Shown here one piece after another: positions 42,590 to 55,000 of a stretch of DNA of 64,000 nt (position 1 is the first letter of the stretch; each line of letters starts with the position of its first letter). Both the position numbers and the translations under genes were made by a program. Under the pieces are notes generated by a model. It had not been told where the DNA came from and did no database searches. It saw only the letters and a list, made by a program, of their open reading frames with translations. The stretch is taken from assembly GCA_043228905.1 (NCBI GenBank), contig JBHGNT010000012.1, forward strand, positions 2,666,001 through 2,730,000. The letters are read 5' to 3'. Source of the DNA: Azolla caroliniana. Its lineage: Eukaryota > Polypodiophyta.

Positions 42590-45500
42590 TTACAGAAGGC
42601 CAGAGGTGGCATTGGTAGCGGAGGTTTGTCCAAAGCTGAGAATATCATGAGTGTTATTGTTGTTAAGGTGCGGCATGTTGTGATTGTGGAGATTCGGGGC
42701 CGATGCCGAAGCATTCATATTCATATTCGTATTCATATTCATGTTCGGCATTGCCATTTGCGGGCCGGAATTGTGGAGATCATTCGTGTCGATCATCACA
42801 TAATGTAGATCTTCCGAAGGCTTCCAATGCCGCTTCCGCTGATTTATGAACCAGTTGTTGATCTGCTTCTGATTCAATCCCGTCACCTCTGCGAGCGCCG
42901 CCTTCTCATTCTCCTAATGCCATTTACCAATTCATCACCATGACATACATAAAAAGACAAGTAAAAAAAAGACCAGTTGATCTCTATCTATCACCAGAAC
43001 ATGCAATGCATGAAGATATGGATGGATACAAGTGAAAAAAACCACTTGATCTCTATCTATCACCAGAACATGCAATGCATTACGTTATGCATATGGACAC
43101 AAGTGAAAAAAAACCACTTGATCTCTATCTATCACCAGAATATGCCATGCATTAAGATATGGATACAAGTGAAAAAAAACTACTTGATCTTCTGTATCAC
43201 CAGAATATGCAATGCATTAAGATATGGATACAAGTGAAAAAAACCAGTTGATCTTCTCCATCACCAGAATATGCAATGCATTAAGATATGGAACTCAAAG
43301 GGAGGTATATATACATATGATAATGATGCTGAGAAACAAAAAAAAAACACAATGAAACAGCAATAAAATGCAGAAAAACATTAATACATTATCGGGGCGA
43401 TTTCCTGTTCAAAAGAGTTTTAACACAATCTAATTTCTGTCAGTCACCGGAATATAAATTCAAAATGCATAGCATAAGATTGGATCGGATTCCAATGCTG
43501 CAATAAATAAATAAAAGCTGAGAGAACAAAATGTGTGTTGTTGATGATGAATGCAGTTAGTTTTATAATGTACAGATGTATGTGTCCATGTATACAAACA
43601 AATAAATACTGAAGTTTGTTGAGCTAAATCTTAGGCATAAATGCCTGCTGCAGTCTTTAATATAGATTAGACAGAGTTTCTTCTAAAAAGCTCTGTACTG
43701 CCAGAAGATATATTATGAATGTAGACAGTTCAACCCAAAATGGAGCTAAATGCTGGCCTAAATTTGGCCCACATGCTTAACTCAGACCAAAACCCAGAAA
43801 AACACATAAAATAGGAAAAACAAAAAAATAAATAAATTCTAATGGTTCTCGTGTAAAAAATTAAGTGCACAAAATGCTGTGTTGCAATCACAGTTAATGA
43901 AGAGACGTGTGATGAGAGATCACACGAAAGCAAAGAATGAAGAATTGACAAGTTCTTGGTCCTTACAAAAAAAACCCTAACTTACAGGAATTCGACCAAT
44001 GTACTTTCTTCTTCTTTTTATTTCAGTTAATTCCCCATAGCTATATTACAGTGGGTACAATCATGAATACATAATGTATTCATGCAGAGATGATGAATGA
44101 TGATGAATGGTGGCAATGCTATACAGGCCTGATAAAGATCATATTGAAATAAAACACACATTCTGTCATGTAAATGCATATGCACAAATCTTAACTGACA
44201 TAACACATATTGCACAAATCCATGTATAATGCATATGCACAAAAAAATCTTAACTGAACAATTGAATTAATGTATTATGATTTGACATATCCATCATCCA
44301 TGTATCATGAAGACATGATGAATGGTGACACTGCTATACAGGCATGATTAAGATCATATTGAAATAAACACAGATCTGTCATGTATAATGCATATGCACA
44401 AATCGTAAACTGACATAATACATATTGCACAAATCCATGTATAATGCATATGCACAAATCTATACTGACATAATACATATGCACAAATCCATGTATAATG
44501 CATATGCACAAATCTTAATAACTGATAATTGAATATTATTGTATTATGATTTTGACTTACTGATGGATATGGCCACTTGTAATGTTGTGTCCACCATTCC
44601 AAGAGCTTCTGCCTTGCTTCTTTGGGTAGCTTGCCTTTCTTCTTCCGCTTCAGGAATTCTTTCTTCAAGCTACAGATCATAAACCCACTGTATTTCCTCA
44701 ACAGCTGCTGCTTTAGCTGCACTTGATCTTCATGAGCCAGCACCGGATCGATCATGCCATTCATGCTACCCATATTCATCCGAATCTTCGCCTCATCGTC
44801 CACGCCATCATCATCATTCTCATCGTCGTCATCATCATCATCCATAATAGCATTATTAGGTTTATTAGTGTGATTACCATCATTATAATTAGCAGTAGTG
44901 GTAGGCATGTTATGATTATTATGATTAGTATTCATTTGTATGTGGTTTAATAATGCCTGTTGTTGTAATTGTTGCAGTTCTGATTCATTGGTATTGGTAT
45001 TAGTGGTGCCCATCGTCATTATGTTTACATTCATGTTCTTGTAATCTGCTTCACAGCAGCTCCCATCCTCTAGGATCTCTTCCTCATCCCCACTATTCAT
45101 ATTAGAATTCGTTCCCCCTGCAGTAGGAAATGATGTTATAATTAGAGATTAATTATTTTTCACCCATGGTAACTTTGACATGATCATCTTTAATCATTCC
45201 CACCAAAAGTGAAACAAAAAAAACGCCATAAACAAATCAAATCCAAGAACCCTAATCAACATAAGATAGTAGCACAGACTACCACATACATATTATACAT
45301 ATATATATCAGCCAAGATTCAAACTGAAGTTACTTCTAAGTGGTTATATCAATGCTGGGACACCTGAGTGGGTTTAGGGTTTAGGGTTTAGGGTTTACTC
45401 ACACACATCAAAGATGCATGCACCCTTCATAAATCTCTTTTTAACCGCCTTATGTATAATAGATCAAAGCATTATGTGTTGCAGGAATGCAGTATACAGA

Positions 45501-48500
45501 TATTAATGCAAGTACTGGGCAATGAATGCATTCTCATACAGATTTAAGTCACTACCAAGCATTATGTAATAGATCAAAGTATATTCAACCGAATCGATCA
45601 TTTGAAGCATTATGTGTTGCAGGAATGCAATAGATCAAAGCATATTCAACCGAATTTGCATCCACTACTGATTTGATAAGAAATCAAGATACAATATTAC
45701 TACTAACTGTACGCATTACTCCAAAAGACAGGGCAATGAATACAGTCTCATACAGATTTAAGTCACTACCAAGCTTTTCTTTCCAAACTAAGCTATTCAT
45801 ACCTAGAAAATCCAAAACCTGACAAGAGCCAGACGGTAATGTTAACGCCATGGTTATAAATTGATACTGATGGGATATGCTTGATCAATTGAGGCAATAT
45901 ATGATTGAGAGTGAATTACATCCATATTCCTAGCAGACCTTGTTATAACAAGCATGAATCCAGCATGTCTTAACTTGCATTTACTAAAATAAATTCAGAG
46001 CACCATGTCTATTCTCTTCGATGCATGAATTTGGAGGCTGAGAATGCTAAATTGTAGAACATGATATGATCTTCATTTAAAAATATCAGGAATCACAGTT
46101 AAGGAAACTTTGTAAAGGGTTTACAGTTTTATCTATGAAGAGGCTATAAAGAAGAAGGGCATAAGGTCGTGTTAAAAACCCTAACCTTTCAACCATATGT
46201 TTTAATATATATACATATATCATTAAATTACACCACTGTTAATTAGGGAGCACCTTCTCAAAAACATTAGTTATTATTTTCATATCGTTTTTAATTGCTT
46301 TATTTGATTTTTAATTCGTTTATTTCCACAACCCTATTAAGTGGTAATCTATGCAGACCTAACTTTTCATGACTGGTATGTGAGTAGGGCCTTTGCTGAT
46401 TAATTAAGAAATCCAGCCACATAAGACTAATGTAATGTATGTATAGTCCAATGTCGATTTATTCTCTTTGATTGGCTGTCTTATGAAATGATATTTGATG
46501 TCCACAAGGCATTTTCAAATTGCGTGAGTTTTAGAAATTTATTCCAAACTTTTCTTTAATTTCTGCCATGAGCTAAGGATTACTGAGGGCCAATTACTTG
46601 ATGGATTAAGAGAAGCATGCATCATTATAAAAGGATTGAATCTACTATAATGCAGCCAAATTGGCACCATAGTCTGCATCATAATTTAGACATATGAAAA
46701 CGGTATTGGAGGAGGTAATTTCCGGGCCTCTGCATTAACTTAAAACTTCTGCAAATTAGCTTGAAACAACCAGTCCTACGGTTCTCTGCTTCAAATGCTT
46801 GACGATTCGAATGTCCGAGCATCCATGAATAAAATTAGCGAAGAAACTAAAGTTTGTGTGGAGGTGCATTGACATGTCCTATATTGCCATTTCATGGGCC
46901 CAGGATTATATATATAATAATCTTCCTCGCAATGATTTGTATCAAACTGTATTGCTACTACTCGATCTTTAATCAAACTCAGAATCTGATTACGGATCAA
47001 TGTAGATGGCATAGATCAGCTCCATCAATCATCACTAATAGTTCCATGATTGAGACCTAATTGATGGTCTGAGATGGATAGATAACGTGATGGCACTTGC
47101 ATGTAGCTATATAACTAAGCCTCCAAAGACAAAATGATGGAGATGCATCAACGAACCCAGCAATCAGGAGGTCTGTTGTAGATATAGAAACCCTAATTTA
47201 TGGGAACACCGCACTATCATACCCTAATTGATGTATGTATTATAATTTTCTAGATATAGAAACCCTAATTAATGGGAACACAGCCATACCATACCCTAAT
47301 TTGTATGAACTATAATTTGTAGATATAGAAATCCTTATTAATGGGAACACAACACTATCATACCCTAGTTTTGCATGTACTATAATTTGTGGATACAGAA
47401 ACCCTAATTTATGTGAACACCGCACTATCATACCCTCATTGATGTATGTACTATAATTTGTAGATATAGAAACCCTAATTTATGGGAACATAGCACTATA
47501 GATACCCTAATTTGTATCTACTATAATTTGTAGATATAGAAGCGCTAATTAATGGGAACGGAAAACACAATCAACACCCTGATATATTTGTATGTACTAT
47601 AATCTATAGATATAGAAACCCTAATTTATGGGATCATAGCACTATTAATACCCTAATTTGTATGTGCTATAATTTGTAGATACAGAAGCCCTAATAAATA
47701 GGAACACAAAACACAATCAACACCCTGATATATTTGTATGTACTATAATATGTAGATATAGAAACCCTAACCCTAATTAATGGGAATACAAAACACAATC
47801 AACACCCTAATTTGTATGCACTATAATTTGTAGATATCGAAGCCCTAATTAATGGGAACACAAAACACAATCAACACCCTAATTTATATGTACTATAATT
47901 TGTAGATATAGAAGCCCTAATTAATGGCAACAAAAAACACAATCAACACCCTAATTTGTATGCACTATAATTTGTAGATATCGAAGCCCTAATTAATGGG
48001 AACACAAAACACAATCAACACCCTAATTTGTATGCACTATAATTTGTAGATAAAGAAACCCTAATTAATGGGAACACAAAACACAATCAAAACCCTAATT
48101 TGTGATGGTGAGGGGAAGCCAAGGTACCTGGGTCGTTTTTGGAATTAGGTCTGTGCAGGGAGGAGAGGGTGATGAGGAGCTGCGCCTCCATTCGCTTCAG
48201 AAACGCCTGCGCTTCCTCCAGGCACGTACTGATTCCACCCACCTGCCGCTCCAGCACCTCCGAATACACGTGCTAATCATCAAATTAAACCCCCCAAAAA
48301 AAAATTTATCTCAGACAAATTCACCCCCTATCTCCACAGGGAATTATTATGCAGACCTAATTCTCTGATTTTTCACACTTCTTCTGCGCAAATCTATATA
48401 ACTGTATCTTCAAGTAGATTATTTAGTAATTTTTAGATCAATAATAAGAGCATTCTGAGTAATTTTATATCAATTTTAAGAGAAAATTAATAAATTTATA

Positions 48501-50037
48501 TCCCATTCTGAGTAATTTTATATCAATTTTAAGAGAAAATTAAAAATTTTATATCGCATTCTGAATAATTTTAAATCAATAATAAGAGAAAATTAGAAAA
48601 TTTATATCGCATTCTGAGTAATTTTAAATCAATAATAAGAGAAGATTTAAAAAAATTATATCGCATTCTGAGTAATTTTAAATCAATAATAAGAGAAAAT
48701 TTAAAAAAATTATATCGCATTCTGAGATTCGGTAAATCATTTCGCTGTCTCTCTTTTTTCTGTCAGTGCGCGAGTGGCCCACTCTGACATAAATTACCAT
48801 GAATTCATCAAGCTCGGGATCATCTCCTACAGCAGAGGCTGTGCTGTTAGTGGCGGTTGGGGCCGCAGAGCTCGCCATTAACAGTAATGGATGATGATTC
48901 TTATCATCATGATCAAGATCAGGATCATGATCGTGATCTTGATGATCATGGCGACGATGAGATCGATTATACTCTTCTCTGATCTCATCCAGCCTCGATA
49001 TCACCTCCGGAGGAGCTCCGATCTGTATCAGAAAACGCATGGACAAACGTATAAATTATTATATTAGCACAAAATTATGGCAGCGAACGAACGATTTGCA
49101 GCATTCGCGCAGGAACAAATTATACGACAATAATCTAATGGAAGAAGAACTGAACATATCTATTTCTACAGAGACGTTTAAAATTTATCTACAGCTTTTT
49201 TTTTTTGAGTGCTTATCGTCATGAAACCTTGTAGTAACTGGTGTAGGCGTGAAGAAGGCGAGGGAAGTAAGGATGAGCAACAATCTTAGCCCTCTGCGAA
49301 CTCATGTCATCCTCCTCTGCAGAAACTGCAGAAGCATTACTACTCTTATTATGATTGTTATTATTATTATTATTATCATCATTATCATTAGTAGTAGTAG
49401 TAGCAGTAGTAGTATCATCATCATTATGACTATTATGATTACACTTATAGTTATGATTATGATTATGGTTATGATTGTGATTGTGATTATGATTATGATT
49501 ATGATCCTCCATCATGTTGTTGATTAGGTGCGAATTATCACCGTTATATCGATTTGGATTTATATTATTATCTGCAGCGCTAGAATTACTGCTGAAGAGA
49601 TGATTAACAGCCATGGTTGGTGACGGATCAAGCTGATTACTTATCATTTTAATGTTAGGATTGTTACGCGTGATGGTATTAGCATCATCCTCACATGAAT
49701 TAACGGTGTGATTGTTATTATTGGGATCATTAGTAGCAGTAGGATGGGTTCTTAATGCAGGCGAATCCATGACGCCGGGAGCTGCTGACTGGTTCATGTA
49801 CAGGTACGTGTTGATGTGATCGTTACCGAAATTAGCGAGTATAGCATTATTATGATGATAATGGTGATGATTCGCCCCTTCGTCTGCAGGATTAGTGCTC
49901 GGATTAGCAGCATGATTAGCGCTGGAATTGTGATTAGTATGAGGATTGTTGATGTAACAACTGCCGTCTTTGCATAGACTGCTATTTGTGGGGGAAGAGG
50001 TGATTCCACTAAACCTTAATAAAGCGTTCTGATCCAT
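42590..50037 (-). CDS. class I KNOX homeobox transcription factor, 5 exons
   Basis: Exons on the minus strand: 50037-49228, 49022-48798, 48272-48128, 45117-44561, 42913-42590. All have GT/AG borders and join to 687 in-frame codons (686 aa). KNOX1 at about 250-289 ([30 protein letters not shown]); KNOX2 at about 338-384 (DPELDEFM, then divergent); ELK at 523-548 ([15 protein letters not shown]); TALE homeodomain at about 550-612 with PYP and [10 protein letters not shown]. Intron positions (KNOX1, KNOX2, before ELK, homeodomain) and the large third intron fit class I KNOX genes. Class I proteins are usually 350-420 aa; Asn/His/Asp tracts explain the excess. Likely a nuclear meristem regulator partnering BELL proteins. 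UTR limits not determined. Confidence 0.94.
42972..43291. repeat. minisatellite in KNOX intron 4
   Basis: Five copies of a 64-72-bp unit (GATCTCTATCTATCACCAG, then GCAATGCAT, then GATACAAGTG with an A run). It begins about 60 bp upstream of the 3' splice site. Confidence 0.85.
44075..44515. repeat. nested tandem repeats in KNOX intron 4
   Basis: A segment of about 215 bp (GATGAATGGTGGCAATGC...) is duplicated at about 44090 and 44310. Within each lies a unit of about 40 bp, CATATGCACAAATC plus TGACATAATACATA. The array ends about 45 bp from the 5' splice site of intron 4. Confidence 0.75.
47179..48110. repeat. minisatellite in KNOX intron 3
   Basis: About 13 copies of a unit of about 70-75 bp, containing GTAGATATAGAAACCCTAAT and CCTAATTTGTATG and an ACTATAATTTG word. 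It starts within about 20 bp of the 5' splice site at 48127 and fills the first third of the intron. The ACCCTAA words resemble plant telobox motifs. Confidence 0.88.
48451..48722. repeat. minisatellite in KNOX intron 2
   Basis: Five copies of a 52-54-bp AT-rich unit (CATTCTGAGTAATTTTA, AATAATAAGAGAAAATT). It occupies about half of the 525-bp intron. Confidence 0.85.
49358..49512 (-). repeat. trinucleotide/hexanucleotide coding repeat in KNOX exon 1
   Basis: AAT/CAT codon repeats give alternating Asn-His, then Asp, Thr and poly-Asn tracts just ahead of KNOX1. Likely length-polymorphic. Confidence 0.85.
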
Positions 50038-50540
50038 GTAATTTGTAAAGATCCTAATTCTTCATATTCGATTCGGCGTTATATAATCCAGGCTTCCTGA
50101 AGAAAGATTCGCATATATATTCATCGAACGGTTTGGATCAGTTTTACTGTAATTCTGTATTTCTTGATGTCTGCTAATTAGGGTTCCAATCTCCCTCCTG
50201 GAAGACCAAAAATGGTTTTTTAAGGCTCGAGATTTCTTGCAGATTAGATTGCGCGCGATTTGCTTGAGCAAAAGAACTGGAAATCCTTACTGATTTGATT
50301 TTAATTCAGTCGAATGGGGAAGGCTGCTTCTTGGAATTGATCCAAACTTTAGCAAGTTACATAAAATTAGGGTTTGGGACATGTAAAAGTGATCACGGAT
50401 GGAAAACATGGTAAAATTAATCAGAAGCTCCAGAAGAATGGTGTTTGGGTTTTTTCAAAAAGGGCAGGAAGGGTGAGGATCGAAGGAGGAAAGAAATGGC
50501 GGGATTAGGGTAAAAGAATGGAAGGACGAGGAGAGGGGAG

Positions 50541-50785
50541 AAGGATTAATGGAAGGGATTGGAGCTTATAATCAATTAATTACCTCTTGGTTAATCAGAG
50601 ACTGGATTTAGCAGAGAAATTAATGGAGAGGGGAGAAGGATTAATGGAAGGGACTGGAGCTTATAATCAATTAATTACCTCTTAGTTAATCAGAGACTGG
50701 ATTTAGCAGAGAAATTAATGGAAGGGATTGGAGCTTATAATCAATTAATCACCTCTTGGTTAATCAGAGACAGGATTTAGCAGAA
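50541..50785. repeat. tandem repeat upstream of the KNOX gene
   Basis: Three copies of a 74-95-bp unit (GGAGCTTATAATCAATTAAT ... CAGAGACTGG), about 500-750 bp upstream of the start codon. It lies in the 5'UTR or promoter region. Confidence 0.82.
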
Positions 50786-51148
50786 AGATAAATACAGAAG
50801 GGAGAGGAAGGTACAATGCATATGCATACATATACCTAACCGAGTGAGAGAGCAGAGAATTGAAAAGCAGAAACAGACACAGAGAGATCAGAGACAGAGA
50901 TGGAGATGGAGCAGAGGATTGAAAAGCAGAAACAGACACAGACAAATCAGAGACAGCGATGGAGATGGAGATGGAAATGGAGCAAAGGATTGAAAAGCAG
51001 AAGCAGACAGAGACAGAGAAAGAGAAATGGAAAGAAACAGGAAGCTAGCTAGCTAGTTAGGGTTTTAGGGGTGAGGGAATTAGACAGAGAAGACCGGAGG
51101 GATTTGAAAAAAAAGGAGCAGAAAATGGGAAGACAAATTAAAGAGATG

Positions 51149-51152
<4 letters not shown>

Positions 51153-51195
<43 letters not shown>
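51153..51195. promoter_or_regulatory. GA/CT tract upstream of the KNOX gene
   Basis: A pure GA run of about 43 bp (CT on the gene strand), about 1.1 kb upstream of the ATG, in a purine-rich zone from 50780 to 51480. In Arabidopsis, GA-binding BPC proteins are reported to bind KNOX promoters. That this tract is functional is an inference. Confidence 0.5.
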
Positions 51196-51198
<3 letters not shown>

Positions 51199-51779
51199 CA
51201 GGAAACTTAGATATGGCGATGGCGATGGAGACAGCGACTGAGAGACATATATGGATATGGATGGATAGATCGATCTGCAGAGATTTAGGTTTGACAAAAA
51301 AAAAAAAGAAAAAAAAAAAAGCAAACGAGGAATGAAGAGGCAGACAGAAAATCAGAGAGACAGACAGACAGACAGAGAAGAGACTGCAGAATAATTATGG
51401 AGGAACTGAAGTAATTACAGGACAGGTTTTAAAGAGGGAAAGAGAAGAAGAAGAAGAAGAAGACATGGATGGGATTAAGAAAGAGCAAAAAAAAAATCTG
51501 GTAATTGAAATTAATTAAACAGAGACCCCACTGTAATGTAATGTAATGTATGTATGTATCCTTTTCAATCCCAATTCCAAATTCCCCTCTGCAATGCGAA
51601 GAGATTAAGAATATGATGATTAAATGATTAATGATTACTGATTAATGATTAATGATTAATGGAATGGAATTGGATGTGTGTATATTTTTATTTTTTACCT
51701 TTTTTTATGCTTTGCTTTTGTTTTGTTATGTTTGACCCAAAAATTGCAGTGAAAACGAGGAGGCCCTATCACGAAAACC

Positions 51780-52050
51780 TAGTCTTAGGTTAATTAATTC
51801 CTAATCTAGTCTTTAGGTTAATTAACTCCTAATCTAGTCTTAGGTTAATTAATTAATTCCTATTCCAGTCTTAGGTTAATTAGCTCCCCCCCCCCTTAGT
51901 CTAGTGTTAGACTAATTAGCTCCTACCCCCCTAATGTCTACTCCAAGATTAATTAACTCTTTACCCCCTACTCTCTAATCCGAGATCAATTAATTAACTC
52001 TTACCCCCTCAAAACATATTAAACTCAGTCCTTAAGATTATTAATTAACC
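51780..52050. repeat. AT/C-rich tandem repeat
   Basis: About seven diverged copies of a 30-40-bp unit built on CTTAGGTTAATTAATTCCTA, with C runs in later copies. Confidence 0.75.
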
Positions 52051-55000
52051 CCGCTCCCAAAAAAACAAACAAAAAACAAATATTATTATTGTGATTCTTA
52101 TTTGTTATTATATTATATGCTACTTCAAATCGGACAGCACTTTTATTCAATTATTTATTGGAACACAAAGGTCTAAGATTATTATTAGTATTATATGGTA
52201 AAGTAAATTATATGTATGTATAGAAAAAGAGCGAAGCAAAATAGATGAAGATATTTATTAGGTGAGGAAGATCAAGGGGCGCTTGGCTCAATAGATATTA
52301 GATATACATATATTATATATGTAATTTTTAGACAATTTTAATACAACAATCATCAATCCACCTGCTCCTCTTCCATATCCATAGGAATCATCATAAATAA
52401 TGAATGAATGCCATATCTATAATCTATATAATCTATATAATCTATAATCTATATCTATGTCTATACATAGCTATATCTATGTATGTATAATTTTTTAAGG
52501 ATTTATAAATAAATAAAACTAACCAAAGCACGTTCTGGTAATAGTATCGACTATGTATCAATCAATAGACAGCAGCAGAACAAAAAAAAGAAGAAAAACA
52601 AAAAAAGCAATGTAAATGTATACTACTAATAACTATCCTATTTCATTTACTTTACTCTATCTCTCATTTTCTGTATCATTCCCTGCCTCTCTTTTTTTTC
52701 CTTGTTCCTTTTTTTTTGTCTGTTTTTTTGGCTTGTGATCATAATTAATTAATTAATTAACTAATTGTTTTTTTTATTTTAAAAAAAACAGGGCATAAGT
52801 TTGCAAGCTAAAATAATGGAACAAAGTTTCACTACATAAATAGTTACAACTTACACCTATCTATGAATTTACTTGGGTGATCTTACTAGCCTTCTACTAT
52901 TACTACTACTATTACTATTATTAACTGCTACAATCTGTTCTACATATGTATATAATAAGATTACTGACTAGATGAGATCTCTGATTACTTACTTGCTGCC
53001 ACTAGTACTAAGTTACTAACATTTGTGTTGTGGGTCAATGCTCCACACGTGTCTCCTCCTTGGACTTAGGGCTTCTCTGATCTGACATCAGACACACACC
53101 ACCATCCTCTTTATTTATAAGCAATGCCCATGAATGACTGAATTTGTATGTGTGTGTGTGTTTGTTCTACACATGGTGGCTTATATTTAGGGTTTTGGAT
53201 CTTCTTCTTCTTCTTCTTTATGACAAATATGGATGAAATTGTGTGTGTTTTTTACATACATATGGTGACTGTATTTAGGGCTAGAGCTTCTTGTTTATGA
53301 CAAAATGGTGGAATTTTTGCTTTGTATTGTATTGTATGTAGTTCATAACCTTGCCTCTTTGATTGTGTGTGATGTGATGGATCCTCTCCCCCTAACCATA
53401 TGTAGACCATATGTTCTTCAAACACACTTACATACACAACACATACATGTGTGTTTGTGTGTGTGTGTGTTTTGTGCCATGACCCTTCATGACTTCTTTT
53501 TTATCACTTAGACATATACAATGTTTGTGTCCTGATCTCCATGCTTTTTTTTTAAAATACATGTTACTATTCTGTTTTGTTATAAATGCGCTTTAAATTC
53601 CCTGCAACATTATGTTTCATTCGCTCGCTCGCTCGCTCCTTTTGGCTATGTAATTGGGTGGGGTGTAACCGAACATTTGCTTTCGAAAGTTAAAACATAC
53701 ACATCCTTCCAAAACCAAAGATGTTCAAAATCTTCTTCTTTGTCGTCGTCATTGTCTTACATGTTAACCCAAAGTTACAAACCTTTCATGATGGCTATAA
53801 CATAATCATGTACGCCTATTGGAATTTCGTACACCCCCACCTCCCATATAACTTAGAATTAAACCAATACCTACACTAAGCAAGTTAATTTTATTTTTTC
53901 CAATTTTCAATCAACCTTTTGATGTATGCATGACCTTCTCGATCCATCAAGGTACATATTCAACATGCCATGTCAATGTGCAAGCACACATCTACCTTTG
54001 CAATTGAATTCAGGTTTCACGTTATTGTATTGCGATGTTCCAACCTTACTCGAATATATCGACCAATGTATTGGTGTTAGGACACACATTAACAAGATGT
54101 GCACCTAGCTCCACATCAACCAAGCATCATAATGTTAGGTTTTCAAGATGCTACCTCATTGTACATTAACCCCAAGATCTAATAAGTACACATGGAGAAT
54201 GTGACAATAAATGATAGTGTTAAAATCGACCTTTGGATGTTATTCACTATAGAGCTTATTTGATATAGTGGCATCAACAACCAACCACGTGTGTAAATAC
54301 CTCTTTGATTGGGCTATGAAATGGACTTTTTATACATGATGTTGAGCCTTTGAAAAATGACATTGCTTTAATGCTCATCCATGATGTTGGGTAATGCTCA
54401 TCCATGACTCATGGGCAACCCTTCGACTGATGTAGATATATTATTTGAAGTTTCAACCATGTCCAGCTTTTGATACACAATATTGACCTTTTGAAAACAT
54501 GTGCTTTTCTAGAGCTATCCATCCACGACTCATGCATGAACCACATGATGGCCCATGCATGGCCTTCCATCACACACATATGTATACAATATCATATTTT
54601 CATTTTGTTATAAGTAAGTCATAAGTTATGGTAGTAAGTCCAATGCCACATGCATTATTTCATACAAATTATACGTCAATACATTCATGATGAAATCCTT
54701 GATCGATAGATATTGTACATATATGTATTGTGTGATTTCAATCTTCATAAAATCAAGTACATCCAAGATGTGAGTTTATTGTCCTTAAAGTTCTACCAAT
54801 ACATTAGCATGTGCAAATTTCTTGTAAGTGCTAATGATTGGATGAAATTGAGGATGGCAAAGATGACAAGGTGATGTGAAGTTGGATGAGAGCATTCAAG
54901 AATGAGCATTGGATCGAATGGCGAGAATCGAAGTGCATAAAAAAGTTAATCATCATCCATTATATATTTGTTTCCATTTATAGATGTAACAATTAAGACC

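Noticed and set aside
44723-44950. Plus-strand His/Ile-rich frame
   Set aside because: Shadow of KNOX exon 4.
47240-47431. 63-aa minus-strand frame with repeated FPLIR(I/V)SIS
   Set aside because: Translation of the intron 3 minisatellite.
49249-49527. Plus-strand frame rich in Ile/Met opposite KNOX exon 1
   Set aside because: Antisense shadow of the Asn/His codon repeats.
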